This document shows positions 51,231 through 60,888 of a stretch of DNA of 64,000 bases, piece after piece. Origin of the DNA: Planctomycetota bacterium (GTDB taxonomy: Bacteria > Planctomycetota > J058 > JAJDCQ01). Each line of letters opens with the position of its first letter. The stretch's first letter is position 1. The stretch lies in NCBI GenBank assembly GCA_029260755.1, contig JAJDCQ010000216.1, positions 62,001-126,000 of the forward strand, in the 5' to 3' direction. The translations under genes and the position numbers were made by a program. The notes below the pieces were generated by a model. It had not been told where the DNA came from and did not search any database. It was given only the letters and a program-made list of their open reading frames with translations.

Positions 51231-51382
51231 GTCAGCCGTTCGGAGCGGGGACTCTCGTGTTCCTGGAACGGATCTCGCGCGACGGCCATGGAGCCGGATT
51301 CGGAACTCGCAATGGGTCGGACGCCATACGATCGGGCTCGAGGGCCAGCGAAGAGCGGGACCGGCCCGTCGCGCACGGCAGT

Positions 51383-52000
51383 CTAGCTCTCCTCGAGCAT
51401 CATCATCGCCGCCACCTCGGCGAACGCGCGGACGCCCTCGTCGGTGTCCGTCTCGAGGACCCGCGCGACGAGCTCACGCGCGCCCGTCGACAGCGGGAGG
51501 GCGCCGAGCGCCTTCAGCACCTCGATCCGGATCTCCGCTCCTCCGCTTTCGAGGAGCGCTCCGAGCATCGGAAGCGGGTCGAAGGACTCGTCCCGGATCG
51601 CGAGGGCGACGCTGGCCCGGAGCCGCGCCTCGGGATCGGGGTCGTCGGTGCCGTCGCGGAGGATCTTCCGGACGCTCTCCTCGTCCTGGACGGCATGCGC
51701 GAGGATGGCGCGGCCTCGCCAGCGGAGGCCGGGCTCGGGCGCGACGACGAAGCCGCGGAGGAGGTCGTGGCTCCGCCGGGGGTGGAGGCGCCCGAGGCGC
51801 TGGGCGGCGGCGACCCGGAGGGCCGGCAGCTCGCCCTCGTCGCTGGCCAGCCGGTCGAGCGGCGGGCCGAGCTCGGGATGCCGGGCGAGGTCGAGCTCGT
51901 CGACGGCGAGGAGGGCGTCCTCGCGAACGTGCGCATCGGGGGACGCGAGGTGGGCGACGATCCCGTCGGTCGCCGCCGGGGCCCGGGTCGAATCCGTCAT
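51383..52000 (-). CDS. HEAT-repeat protein
   Basis: The ATG at 52000 (GAGG seven nt upstream) gives 205 residues made of paired helices: HVREDALLAVDEL, ALRVAAAQRLGRL, RWRGRAILAHAV, EARLRASVALAI, EIRIEVLKALGAL and GVRAFAEVAAMM. This is the HEAT/PBS-lyase repeat pattern with about five or six repeats and no signal peptide. It is probably a cytoplasmic protein-interaction scaffold. It is divergent from the kinase-WD40 gene across 264 bp that shows no clear promoter. Confidence 0.75.
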   Translation of the reverse strand: MTDSTRAPAATDGIVAHLASPDAHVREDALLAVDELDLARHPELGPPLDRLASDEGELPALRVAAAQRLGRLHPRRSHDLLRGFVVAPEPGLRWRGRAILAHAVQDEESVRKILRDGTDDPDPEARLRASVALAIRDESFDPLPMLGALLESGGAEIRIEVLKALGALPLSTGARELVARVLETDTDEGVRAFAEVAAMMMLEES

Positions 52001-52264
52001 CGTGGTTCCTCGATTCGAAGAGGGGTTTCGAGCCGCTCTCACGAGCGAACCGAGTGCCAAGATCACGAGAAGCGACGAGACGCGGAAGCGGCTGTCGACC
52101 CGATCCTTGAGAGATCGTCAACGGCCGTTGCGTGTCGCCGGGTGGAGGTAGAGGGGTCGATTGCCTCGCGCGATGGGCGGTCAGCGCACGCACCTACCGA
52201 TACCGACGACGAGCCGCGGCGTGGGCCGGTTGGCGTTCCGCCGCGTCGACGTTACCACGGAGTC

Positions 52265-55200
52265 ATGTCCGGGCCGCTTCGATGCTCTCGCTGTGGTGGA
52301 GCCCATCCGCCGGGGAGCTGTCCCGTCGCCGCGCCGGCGAGCCCGGCGCCCGGCGTCGGGCGTCCGCCATCCGGGAGCGGGCGACCGGGGTCCGCTCCGC
52401 CGCCGGGGGCGACCCCGGGGCGGGCCGGCGCCGCCTCTCCCCGACCCGCCGGCGCGGTGCCCCCGGGCGGGCCGGCCTTCGCCGATCGCCGCGAGTGGCC
52501 GCGCCTAGGCCGCTACCGGGTCCTCGGCGAGCTCGGGCGCGGCGGGATGGGCGTCGTCTATCGGGCGATCGACTCGGCTCTCGATCGCGAGGTCGCCGTC
52601 AAGGTGATCCTCGACGCGCGCCGGGCAGGACCGAGCGCCGTCGAACGGTTCGGGCGCGAGGCGCGCGCGGTCGCGCGCCTCCGTCACCCGAGCATCGTCG
52701 CGGTCCACGAGGTCGGCAACGACGGCGGCCGGCCGTTCATCGTGATGGACTTGATTCGTGGCGCGACGCTCGAGGAGCTCCTCGAGCGCGGCGAGGTCGC
52801 ACCGCGCAGGCTCGCGGGGCTCGTCCGGGACACCGCCCGCGCGCTCCAGCACGCCCACGAGCGGGGGATCGTCCATCGCGACGTGAAGCCGCAGAACGTG
52901 CTCGTCGATGACGCGGGCCCTCATCTGACGGACTTCGGCCTCGCGCGTGACCTCGACGCCGACGCGAAGCTCACCGGGTCGGGCCAGCTCATCGGCACGC
53001 CTGCCTACGTCGCCCCCGAGCAGGCTCGCGGTGAGCCGGCCGGCCCGGCGGCCGACGTCTACGCCCTCGGCGGCGTCCTCTACCGCGGCCTCGCGGGGCG
53101 TGAGCCGTTCGAGGGCGGCAGCCTGATCGAGCTCATCCGTCGCGTCATTCACGAGGACCCCGAGCCGCCGCGCCGGAGCGATCCGTCCGTCCACCCCGAC
53201 CTCGAGACGATCGCGCTCCGCTGCCTCGAGAAGGAGCCCGAGCGCCGCTACGGCGACGCCGCCGAGGTCGCCGCCGAGCTGACCCGGTTCCTCGATGGCG
53301 AGGCGATCCGGGCGCGGCCGATCGGACGGCGCGAGCGCCTCGCGCGGTGGGCCCGGCGCAACCGGGCCCTCGCCGCAATGTCGACGGTGCTCGGGGTCGT
53401 CCTCGCGGGGGCCGTCGTCTTCGGGATCGCCTTCGCGGCGTGGTCGTTCGATCGCATCCGGGAGGAGCGCGACCGCGCCCACGCGCGACGCGAGGATGCC
53501 CTCCGCGAGCGCGGCCGCGCCGAGGAGGAGAGCGCCCGGGCGAGGGTGGCCGAGGCGGACGCGCGCCTCGCGGCCGACCGCGCGGCGGGGGCGAGCGCTC
53601 GCGCCGAGGGGGAGCGGGCCAAGGCGGAGGCGGAGGCGAAGCGCGCCGAGGCGGAGGCGGCGCGCGCCGAGCGGGAGCGCGACCGCGCCGACGCCGAGCG
53701 GCGGCAGGCGGACGCGGCGCGCGAGCGGGTGCAGCTCGAGAGCCGGGCGAAGGACGGGCTCCTCGCCCGCGCGCTCGCCGAGAAGGGGGAGCGGCTTCTC
53801 GCGGCGGGACGTCACGCGGGCGCGGCTGCCTTCTTCGTCGAGAGCCTCGCCATCCGGGAGCGACCCGAGACGCGATCGCGCCTGGCCTTCGCCCTGCCTC
53901 TGTTGCCGCGCGTCGTGGCCGCGGGCGGTCGCGTCCCGGCGCTCGCCGTCGCTCTGTCAGCCGACGGCGGCCGCCTCGCCGTCGGCGACGGCCGCGGCTT
54001 CGTCCGCGTCTTCGACCTCGCGACCGGCCGGCTCGTCAGCCGCTGGCGCCCTCCCCGAACGCCGGAGACGGGCGCGCGCGTCGTCGCGTTCGGACCGCGC
54101 GGGGAGCGGGTCGCCTCGGGCGGCTTCGGCGGCTGGGTTCACGTCCGCGACGTCGCCCGCGCGAGCACCGTCCTCGACCGGATCGTCATCGGACGGAAGG
54201 AGCTGATCGAGAGCATCTCGTTCGACGGCGACGGCGACGGCCTCGTCGTCCGCAAGGGCGCGCGATCGCAGCCGCTCCGCGTGAGCCTCACCACCCCGGA
54301 TGCGACGATCGACCTCCTCCCGAGCCCGGCACCCGACGGCGGCGTGCCCGAGCGGAGCGTGCCCGTCGGCCCGGGGCTCGTCGCGACCCTCTCGACCGGC
54401 GGCGACCGCCTCTCGCTCTCGGGCGGGCCGGCAGGCGCCGCGCGCGTCGAGCTCGCCGACGACGGCGCGATGGCGCTCCAGGCGGTCGGCTCGGAGATCA
54501 GGATCTTCTCGCCATTCCGCGGTCGGATCGATGCGGTCACCTGGTCGGTCCGCGAGGACGGCTCGCCGGCCCTCTCGGCGCTCCGCGCGGTCGTGCCCCC
54601 CGGCGTCCTCGGCGCGGGCGGGATCGTCGGCGTCGCGCCCGATCGCGGGAGCATCGTATGGGGCGACCGGAAGGGCCGGGGCGCGTGGCTGGTGGACCTC
54701 GTGCGCGGGAAGGTCGAGACGCTCGAAGGCGCCGACCTCGGCGCCGCCATCGCGACCTGGAGCGCCGACGGTCGCCGCCTCGCCATCATCGAGGGGTCGC
54801 GAGCCGGCAGCGCCTTCAAGGGCGGAGGCGTGCGCGTCTACGACGTCTCGGGCGCGGCCCCGATCACGGTCGCGACCCTCGCCGGCCGCCGCAGCCACGA
54901 CGGCGGCGAGCGCGAGACGACGGTCGCCCTCCGCGGCGATGGCCGTCGCCTGGCCACGGCCGACCCGTCGGGGTGGGTCGAGGTGTGGGATCTCGAGACG
55001 GGGCGGTCGATCTCCCGCCGGAAGCTCGGCGCACGCGGCAGGATGGCGTGGCGACCCGACGGCGAGGTGATGGTCCTCTGCGCGCGCGCCGGCGCCTCGC
55101 GCGTCGTCTCGCCCGAGACGGGCGAGGTCATCAAGGAGACCTACTCCTGCCGCGCGGCGACGTTCTCCGCCGACGGGACGTCGCTCGCGTTCGCCGAAGC

Positions 55201-56833
55201 GGCGCCGAAGGTCTGGATCTCGGGCGCGGCGGGGGACGGCTCGTTCGCCGTCGACGCCGAGGTGACCGGGCTCGCCTTCTCGCCCTCGGCGGACCGGATC
55301 GCCGTCGCGTTCGCCGACGGGAGCGTCGGCACCTGGAGCTCGGCCGAGCGGACGCCGGTCGACCGCGCCGCGGTCCACGACGGCGCGGCGACGGCCGTCG
55401 CCTGGAGCCCGGACGGCCGCTCGATCGCCGTCGCCGGGGAGGGCGGCCTCGTGCGGCTCGTCCGGTCCGACGGCCTCGGCGAGGGCGGGGTCGCGACGCG
55501 GCACGAGGCCGCCGCCCGCGCGGTCGCCTGGTCGAGCGACGGGCGCCTGCTGGCGAGCGGCGGCGACGACGGCCTCGTCCGGGTGGCGCGGTTGCCGCGA
55601 TCGGGCCAGGGCGCGCCCGAGCTCGCGACCGTCCTCGACGGCCACGACGACGACGTCACCTCCGTCGACTTCCTGCACGGCGACGGAGGCGACGGCGGTG
55701 ACGGCGGCCGCCTCGCCTCGGCGGACCGGAGCGGATCGTGGAGGCTGTGGGAGCTTCCGCCGCCCGGCCGCGCGCCGCTGGCGACGGCTGTCGCAGTCGA
55801 CGGCGGCGCGGCTTCGGTCGCCTTCGCGCCCGACGGCGCGCGGCTCGCGCTCGGCGGCGCCGACGGCCGCGTCCGCCTCCTCGACGCGGCGACCCTCGCC
55901 GAGGTCGCCGTCCTCGACGCCGGCGTCGAGGCCTTCCCGCCGCTCGCGCACGAGCGGCGGCCTGCCCGGCCGCCGCTCGACGTCGCCTGGAGCGCCGACG
56001 GTGCGCGCGTCGTCACGAGCGGCCCCGATGACCGGGCGCGCCTCTGGGATGTCGCGCGCGCCGAGGTGATCGGCGAGACGCGCCTCGGCGCCGAGCGCGA
56101 CCGCGTCCGCGCCGTCGCGGCGGGGCCCGGCGGCGAGGTGGCGCTCTGCTACCCGTCGAAGCTCTTCCGGCTCGAGGTCCGCGATGGCGTGCTCGACGCG
56201 CGCGAGCTCGGTGAGCTCGACGAGGTCGTCGACACCTGGCTCGGCGGCCCGGCCGTCGCTCCCGACGGGAGGCTCGTCGCGGTCGGCGCCAACCGCAAGG
56301 TGGAGGTGTTCGACGCTGGCACGGGCGAGCTGCTCGGCCGCGTCCCCGACGGCGGCGACCCGGTCCGGCGGATCGCGATCGCGCCGGGCGGGGAGATGGT
56401 CACCGGGCTCTTCGACGGAACCCTCCGGCGCTGGGACGTCGGGCAGCCGGCCGCGCCGAAGCCGGGACCGATCGCGGTCGCCCACGCCGGCAGCGTCTCG
56501 GCGCTCGCGTGGGAGCCCGGCGGGCGCTGGCTCGTCTCCGGCGGCGCCGACGGCCGCGTCCGCTTCCTCGACGCGGAGCTCTCGCCGATCGCGGCGATCG
56601 ACCTCGAGCGGTCGGTCCCGATCGATGCGGCGGTCGCCGGCGGGCGGGTCGCGGTGACGACGGTCGACGGCCGGCTGCTCGTCTGGGAGGTCGAGGCGCT
56701 CGGCATCGTCGAGCCAGTCGACGCGATCCGCGAGCGGGTCCGAGCGCGCGCCCGGGTGGCCGTCCGGGGGCTCGACCTCTCCGGCCTCGGCGAGTCGCTC
56801 CGGCTCGCCGCCCCCGAGGACGGCCCTCGGTAG
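52265..56833 (+). CDS. Membrane Ser/Thr protein kinase with C-terminal WD40 propellers
   Basis: From the ATG at 52265 the protein has 1522 residues. A short N-terminal Cys cluster (CSRCGGAHPPGSC, 7-19) resembles a zinc ribbon and precedes a Gly/Pro-rich linker. The kinase domain is at about 82-345 (Gly loop GRGGMGVV, Lys113, HRDVKPQN 204-211, DFG 223-225, APE 250-252). A membrane helix lies at about 369-393, then a long coiled coil rich in Ala/Glu/Arg heptads (about 396-510). About 950 residues of WD40-like repeats follow (units such as VAFSPDGARLALGGADGRVRLLD), enough for two propellers. It is the last kinase of the window and lies 83 nt upstream of the M20 peptidase gene. Confidence 0.88.
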   Translation: MSGPLRCSRCGGAHPPGSCPVAAPASPAPGVGRPPSGSGRPGSAPPPGATPGRAGAASPRPAGAVPPGGPAFADRREWPRLGRYRVLGELGRGGMGVVYRAIDSALDREVAVKVILDARRAGPSAVERFGREARAVARLRHPSIVAVHEVGNDGGRPFIVMDLIRGATLEELLERGEVAPRRLAGLVRDTARALQHAHERGIVHRDVKPQNVLVDDAGPHLTDFGLARDLDADAKLTGSGQLIGTPAYVAPEQARGEPAGPAADVYALGGVLYRGLAGREPFEGGSLIELIRRVIHEDPEPPRRSDPSVHPDLETIALRCLEKEPERRYGDAAEVAAELTRFLDGEAIRARPIGRRERLARWARRNRALAAMSTVLGVVLAGAVVFGIAFAAWSFDRIREERDRAHARREDALRERGRAEEESARARVAEADARLAADRAAGASARAEGERAKAEAEAKRAEAEAARAERERDRADAERRQADAARERVQLESRAKDGLLARALAEKGERLLAAGRHAGAAAFFVESLAIRERPETRSRLAFALPLLPRVVAAGGRVPALAVALSADGGRLAVGDGRGFVRVFDLATGRLVSRWRPPRTPETGARVVAFGPRGERVASGGFGGWVHVRDVARASTVLDRIVIGRKELIESISFDGDGDGLVVRKGARSQPLRVSLTTPDATIDLLPSPAPDGGVPERSVPVGPGLVATLSTGGDRLSLSGGPAGAARVELADDGAMALQAVGSEIRIFSPFRGRIDAVTWSVREDGSPALSALRAVVPPGVLGAGGIVGVAPDRGSIVWGDRKGRGAWLVDLVRGKVETLEGADLGAAIATWSADGRRLAIIEGSRAGSAFKGGGVRVYDVSGAAPITVATLAGRRSHDGGERETTVALRGDGRRLATADPSGWVEVWDLETGRSISRRKLGARGRMAWRPDGEVMVLCARAGASRVVSPETGEVIKETYSCRAATFSADGTSLAFAEAAPKVWISGAAGDGSFAVDAEVTGLAFSPSADRIAVAFADGSVGTWSSAERTPVDRAAVHDGAATAVAWSPDGRSIAVAGEGGLVRLVRSDGLGEGGVATRHEAAARAVAWSSDGRLLASGGDDGLVRVARLPRSGQGAPELATVLDGHDDDVTSVDFLHGDGGDGGDGGRLASADRSGSWRLWELPPPGRAPLATAVAVDGGAASVAFAPDGARLALGGADGRVRLLDAATLAEVAVLDAGVEAFPPLAHERRPARPPLDVAWSADGARVVTSGPDDRARLWDVARAEVIGETRLGAERDRVRAVAAGPGGEVALCYPSKLFRLEVRDGVLDARELGELDEVVDTWLGGPAVAPDGRLVAVGANRKVEVFDAGTGELLGRVPDGGDPVRRIAIAPGGEMVTGLFDGTLRRWDVGQPAAPKPGPIAVAHAGSVSALAWEPGGRWLVSGGADGRVRFLDAELSPIAAIDLERSVPIDAAVAGGRVAVTTVDGRLLVWEVEALGIVEPVDAIRERVRARARVAVRGLDLSGLGESLRLAAPEDGPR

Positions 56834-56916
56834 CGCCGCCGCGCCGTCTGGCGCCTCGTCCGTTACCGGATAGGATCGCGCGCTCCGCCGGCGGCTCGCC
56901 GCACTTCGGAGCGACC

Positions 56917-58338
56917 ATGCCCACCCCCACCGAGCAGGCCCTCGCCCACTACGACGAGCATCGCGCGAAGCATCGCGCCGACCTCGACGAGCTCGTCAGC
57001 ATCCCGAGCATCTCCTTCGATGGATTCCCGCCCGGCGCGGTGCGGGTGAGCGCGGATGCGTGCGTCGAGCTGCTCCGCCGGCGCGGCTTCGAGAACGTGC
57101 GCCTGCTCGAGATCGAGGACGCGCACCCGGCCGTCTTCGGCGAGGTGATCCGGTCGTCCGATCTGCCGACGGTGCTGCTCTACGCGCACCACGACGTCCA
57201 GCCGCCCGGCGACTCCGAGGTCTGGCGGACGCCGCCGTTCGAGCCGACCGAGATCGACGGGCGCCTCTTCGGGCGGGGGACCGCCGACGACAAGGCGGGC
57301 GTGGTGGTCCACACCGCGGCCGTGTGGAGCTGGCTCGAGACCGCGAAGCAGCTGCCGCTCAACGTCAAGATGATCGTCGAGGGGGAGGAGGAGATCGGGA
57401 GCACCCACCTCGCCGACTTCCTCGAGACCTACCGCGATCTCCTCGACGCCGACGTCGTCGTCATGACCGACACGGCCAACGTCGACGAGGGGATTCCCTC
57501 GATCTCGACCGCGCTCCGGGGCATGGTGATCGTCGATGTCGAGGTGACCGCGCTCGACCACGCGCTCCACTCGGGGTTCTGGGGCGGCCCGGTGCCCGAC
57601 CCGGTCATGGCGCTCTCGAAGATGCTAGCGACCCTCGTCGACGACGACGGCGAGATCGCCGTCCCGGGCATCCTCGACGCGGTCCGCGGTCCGTCCGCCG
57701 CGGCCCGGGAGAGCCTCCGCAAGCTCCCCGTCTCGCCCGAGGCGTTCCGCGAGCAGGCGGGGATGCTCCCCGGGGCGAAGCTCCTCGGCGGGAAGGAGGG
57801 CCCGTTCGCGGCGACCTGGTATCGCCCGTCGTTGACGGTGAACGCGATCCAGGCGAGCAGCCGGGCCGACGCCCGCAACGTGATCTGTCCGAGCGCCTGG
57901 GCGCGGGTCAGCATCCGGACCGTCCCCGACATGGACGTCGACGACACGTTCGAGGCGCTCAGCCTGGCGCTCCTGCGGAGCGCCCCGTGGGGGCTCGGCG
58001 TGCGCGTTCGGCGCCAGGGGACGGCGCGCTGGTGGACGACCGAGCCCGATCACCCGGCCTTCGACGCGGCGCGCCGCGCGCTCGCGGCCGGGTTCGGCCG
58101 GGAGGCGGTCATCATCGGGGCGGGCTGCTCGATCCCGTTCGTCGAGCCGTTCGCCGAGCAGCTCGGCGGGGTGCCGGCCCTGCTGATCGGGGTCGAGGAC
58201 CCGGCGACCAACGCGCACGGCGAGAACGAGAGCCTCTCGCTCGCCGACTTCGACCGGTCCGTCCGGTCGGCGATCCACCTCTACGAGGAGCTCGCTGGCA
58301 CGCTCACGGCGTCGCCCGCGGGCGGCTCCGACGGCTGA
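56917..58338 (+). CDS. M20 family metallopeptidase (dipeptidase)
   Basis: The ATG at 56917 (GGAG five nt upstream) gives 473 residues. Metal ligands are in place: YAHHDVQPPG (His91, Asp93), GRGTADDKAG (bridging Asp124), and EGEEEIGS (catalytic Glu157, metal Glu158), with the C-terminal ligand His in NAHGENESL. The insert between is the lid/dimerisation domain. This is the M20 family that includes carnosinase-like dipeptidases and succinyl-diaminopimelate desuccinylase; a dipeptidase is the best guess. No signal peptide, so it is cytoplasmic. It follows the kinase-WD40 gene in the same direction. Confidence 0.92.
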   Translation: MPTPTEQALAHYDEHRAKHRADLDELVSIPSISFDGFPPGAVRVSADACVELLRRRGFENVRLLEIEDAHPAVFGEVIRSSDLPTVLLYAHHDVQPPGDSEVWRTPPFEPTEIDGRLFGRGTADDKAGVVVHTAAVWSWLETAKQLPLNVKMIVEGEEEIGSTHLADFLETYRDLLDADVVVMTDTANVDEGIPSISTALRGMVIVDVEVTALDHALHSGFWGGPVPDPVMALSKMLATLVDDDGEIAVPGILDAVRGPSAAARESLRKLPVSPEAFREQAGMLPGAKLLGGKEGPFAATWYRPSLTVNAIQASSRADARNVICPSAWARVSIRTVPDMDVDDTFEALSLALLRSAPWGLGVRVRRQGTARWWTTEPDHPAFDAARRALAAGFGREAVIIGAGCSIPFVEPFAEQLGGVPALLIGVEDPATNAHGENESLSLADFDRSVRSAIHLYEELAGTLTASPAGGSDG

Positions 58339-58447
58339 CGCGAGGCGTCAGGGAGTCGCTCGAGACCCGCTCGGGGGCTGCCTCCGCCGGCTTTGCATTG
58401 ACTCTGCCAGTGATGATAACGTGCCGCCTCGCATCAGCATCCAGCTC

Positions 58448-58477
58448 GCAGAGAACGCAGGCAGAGAACGCAGAGAC
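58448..58477. repeat. 9-nt-periodic GCAGAGAAC words
   Basis: GCAGAGAAC occurs at 58448-58456 and 58461-58469, with a partial GCAG between them and GCAGAGAC after them. The pattern is a nine-base period without a second inverted arm. It sits in the 222-bp gap 58339-58560 upstream of the CBS-korAB operon. The rest of this gap shows no convincing promoter. Confidence 0.6.
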
Positions 58478-58560
58478 ACGGTCGCGCCGAGGCTCTTCGC
58501 CATCGAGCGGGGAGTTTCTCGCGTGTTCATCGTGGTGGCCTTTCGGCCCAGGGGAGACGT

Positions 58561-59019
58561 ATGAACCTCAAGGAGTTGTTCGACGGATCGGTCGTGGCGC
58601 AGCTCGACCTTCCGGACGTACCGACGATCGATTCCGGCTCGTCGGTCGCCGACGCCGTCAAGAAGATGCGCGAGAGCAAGCGCGGCGCGATCGTCGTGAC
58701 GGCTGGCGGCGCGACGGTCGGCATCTTCACGGAGGTCGACTTCGTGAAGAAAGTGCTCGGCACCGACAAGGCGGCCGGCAAGATCGACGCCGTCATGACC
58801 AAGAACCCGGAGACGGTCAAGCCCGACACCGACCTGAGCCAGGCCTTCGAGCTGATGAGCCGCGGCAACTTCCGGCACCTCCCGGTGCAGGAGGGCAAGC
58901 AGGCCACGAAGCTCCTCGCGTTCCGGCACATGAGCCAGTACCTGGCGGAGCGGTTCCCCCAGGAGGTCCTGGCTCTGCCGCCCGACGTTCACCAGGTCCT
59001 CGCCGTGGATGGAGGCTAA
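58561..59019 (+). CDS. CBS-domain pair protein
   Basis: This 152-residue protein has GGGGAGACGT before its ATG. Two CBS motifs occupy about 15-75 (SSVADAVKKMRESKRGAIVV, VGIFTEVDFVKKVL) and about 80-140 (VKPDTDLSQAFELMSRGNFRHLPV). Such pairs bind adenosine nucleotides or SAM and report energy state. It is the first gene of an operon with korA and korB: three nt separate it from korA, and its last codons contain the korA Shine-Dalgarno (GGAGG). A regulatory role for the oxidoreductase is the natural reading. Confidence 0.9.
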   Translation: MNLKELFDGSVVAQLDLPDVPTIDSGSSVADAVKKMRESKRGAIVVTAGGATVGIFTEVDFVKKVLGTDKAAGKIDAVMTKNPETVKPDTDLSQAFELMSRGNFRHLPVQEGKQATKLLAFRHMSQYLAERFPQEVLALPPDVHQVLAVDGG

Positions 59020-59022
59020 GCC

Positions 59023-60888
59023 ATGACGACCACCAGCAAGAAGCCGATTCAGGAAGTCGAGAAGGTCGTCATCCGGTTCGCAGGCGACTCCGGCGACGGC
59101 ATGCAGCTCACGGGAACGCAGTTCACGAGCACGAGCGCGCTCCTCGGCAACGACATCGCGACGTTCCCGGACTTCCCGTCCGAGATCCGCGCGCCCGCCG
59201 GGACGCTCCCCGGCGTCTCCGGGTTCCAGGTCCACATCGGACGCGCCGACATCCGGACGCCGGGTGACAAGCCCGACGTCCTCGTCGCGATGAACCCGGC
59301 CGCTCTCAAGGTCTGCCTCCCGGACATGGAGAACGGCACGACGATCATCGTCAACGAGGACGAGTTCACCGACGCCAACCTCGAGAAGGCGACCTGGACC
59401 TCGAACCCGCTCGAGGACGGCTCGCTGACCAAGTTCCGCCTCGTGAAGGCCGGCCTCACCAGCCTCACGATGAACGCCCTCGAGGACGTGAAGGAGCTCA
59501 ACAAGGCGGGCAAGGCTCGCTGCAAGAACCTCTTCGCCCTCGGGATGGTCTACTACCTGTTCGACCGCCCGATGGAGCCGACCCTCAAGTGGCTCGAGGC
59601 GAAGTTCAAGAAGAAGTCGCAGGTGCTCGTCGACTCGAACCAGAAGGTGCTCAAGGCGGGTTACTACTACGCCGACACCGTCGAGATGTTCACGAGCGTC
59701 TACAAGATCGCCGCGGCGACCCACATGGAGCCGGGCGAATACCGCCAGATCACGGGCAACGAGGCGACGGCCTACGGCCTCTGCGCCGCGAGCGTGAAGG
59801 CCGGCGTGCCGCTGTTCTACGGCAGCTACCCGATCACGCCCGCCTCGGACGTGCTCCACAACCTCGCGCAGCTCAAGAACTACAACGTGATGACGTTCCA
59901 GGCCGAGGACGAGATCGCCGGCATCGGCACCGCGATCGGAGCCTCGTTCGCGGGCCTGATCGCCGCGACCGGGACGAGCAGCCCGGGCGTCTGCCTCAAG
60001 GGTGAGGCGCTCGGACTGGCCGTCATGACCGAGCTTCCGCTCGTCCTCATCAACGTCCAGCGCGGCGGTCCGAGCACCGGGCTCCCGACGAAGACCGAGC
60101 AGGCCGACCTGCTCATGTCCCTCTACGGTCGGAACGGCGAGAGCCCCATCGTCGTCCTCGCGCCGAACTCGCCGAGCGACTGCTTCGAGATGGCCTACGA
60201 GGCGGTCCGGATCGCGACGAAGTACATGACACCGGTCGTCCTCCTCTCCGATGGCTACATCGCGAACGGCACCGAGCCCTGGCTCCTTCCGGACGCCAGC
60301 AAGCTCCCGCCGGTCGAGATCACCTACCGGACCGACCCCGAGAACTTCCAGGCCTACGCGCGCAACGAGAACCTGGCGCGGCCGTGGGTGAAGCTCGGAT
60401 CGCCGGGCCTCGCGCATCGGATCGGCGGCCTCGAGAAGAAGGACGGCTCGGGCGACGTGAACATGCAGCCCGAGAACCATCAGAGGATGTGTGAGCTCCG
60501 TCAGGCGAAGGTCGACAAGGTCGCCGACGAGATCCCGCCTCTTGACTACGACGTCAACGGTGGCGACGACCTCCTCGTCCTCGGTTGGGGCGGGACGTAC
60601 GGCTCGATCCACATGGCGGCGGTGGAGTGGAACAAGGAGAACCCCGACAAGAAGGTCTCCTCGGCCCACATCCGACACATCAGCCCGTTCCCGAAGAACA
60701 CGGGTGAGTTCGTCAAGAAGTTCAAGAAGGTCCTCATCCCCGAGCTGAACAACGGGCAGCTCTCGCTCTTGATCCGGGGCAAGTTCGCGATCGACGCGGC
60801 CGAGCTCCACAAGATGATGGGTCGACCCTTCATGGTCTCCGAGCTCAAGGAGGCCTTCGCCGCTCAGCTCAACGGAGGTGCCAAGTGA
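59023..60888 (+). CDS. korA: 2-oxoacid:ferredoxin oxidoreductase, fused gamma-alpha subunit
   Basis: The protein has 621 residues. Residues about 12-200 are the gamma domain (RFAGDSGDGMQLTGTQF). Residues about 235-621 are the alpha domain (TGNEATAYGLCAASVKAG, GSYPITPASDVLHNLAQL, VQRGGPSTGLPTKTEQADL). With KorB it forms the CoA-dependent, ferredoxin-linked oxidative decarboxylase of 2-oxoglutarate or a related 2-oxoacid, using thiamine diphosphate. It can run in reverse for CO2 fixation in reductive TCA organisms. Substrate cannot be fixed by sequence alone; kor is preferred for the gamma-alpha fusion. The stop overlaps the korB start by four bases. Confidence 0.93.
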   Translation: MTTTSKKPIQEVEKVVIRFAGDSGDGMQLTGTQFTSTSALLGNDIATFPDFPSEIRAPAGTLPGVSGFQVHIGRADIRTPGDKPDVLVAMNPAALKVCLPDMENGTTIIVNEDEFTDANLEKATWTSNPLEDGSLTKFRLVKAGLTSLTMNALEDVKELNKAGKARCKNLFALGMVYYLFDRPMEPTLKWLEAKFKKKSQVLVDSNQKVLKAGYYYADTVEMFTSVYKIAAATHMEPGEYRQITGNEATAYGLCAASVKAGVPLFYGSYPITPASDVLHNLAQLKNYNVMTFQAEDEIAGIGTAIGASFAGLIAATGTSSPGVCLKGEALGLAVMTELPLVLINVQRGGPSTGLPTKTEQADLLMSLYGRNGESPIVVLAPNSPSDCFEMAYEAVRIATKYMTPVVLLSDGYIANGTEPWLLPDASKLPPVEITYRTDPENFQAYARNENLARPWVKLGSPGLAHRIGGLEKKDGSGDVNMQPENHQRMCELRQAKVDKVADEIPPLDYDVNGGDDLLVLGWGGTYGSIHMAAVEWNKENPDKKVSSAHIRHISPFPKNTGEFVKKFKKVLIPELNNGQLSLLIRGKFAIDAAELHKMMGRPFMVSELKEAFAAQLNGGAK

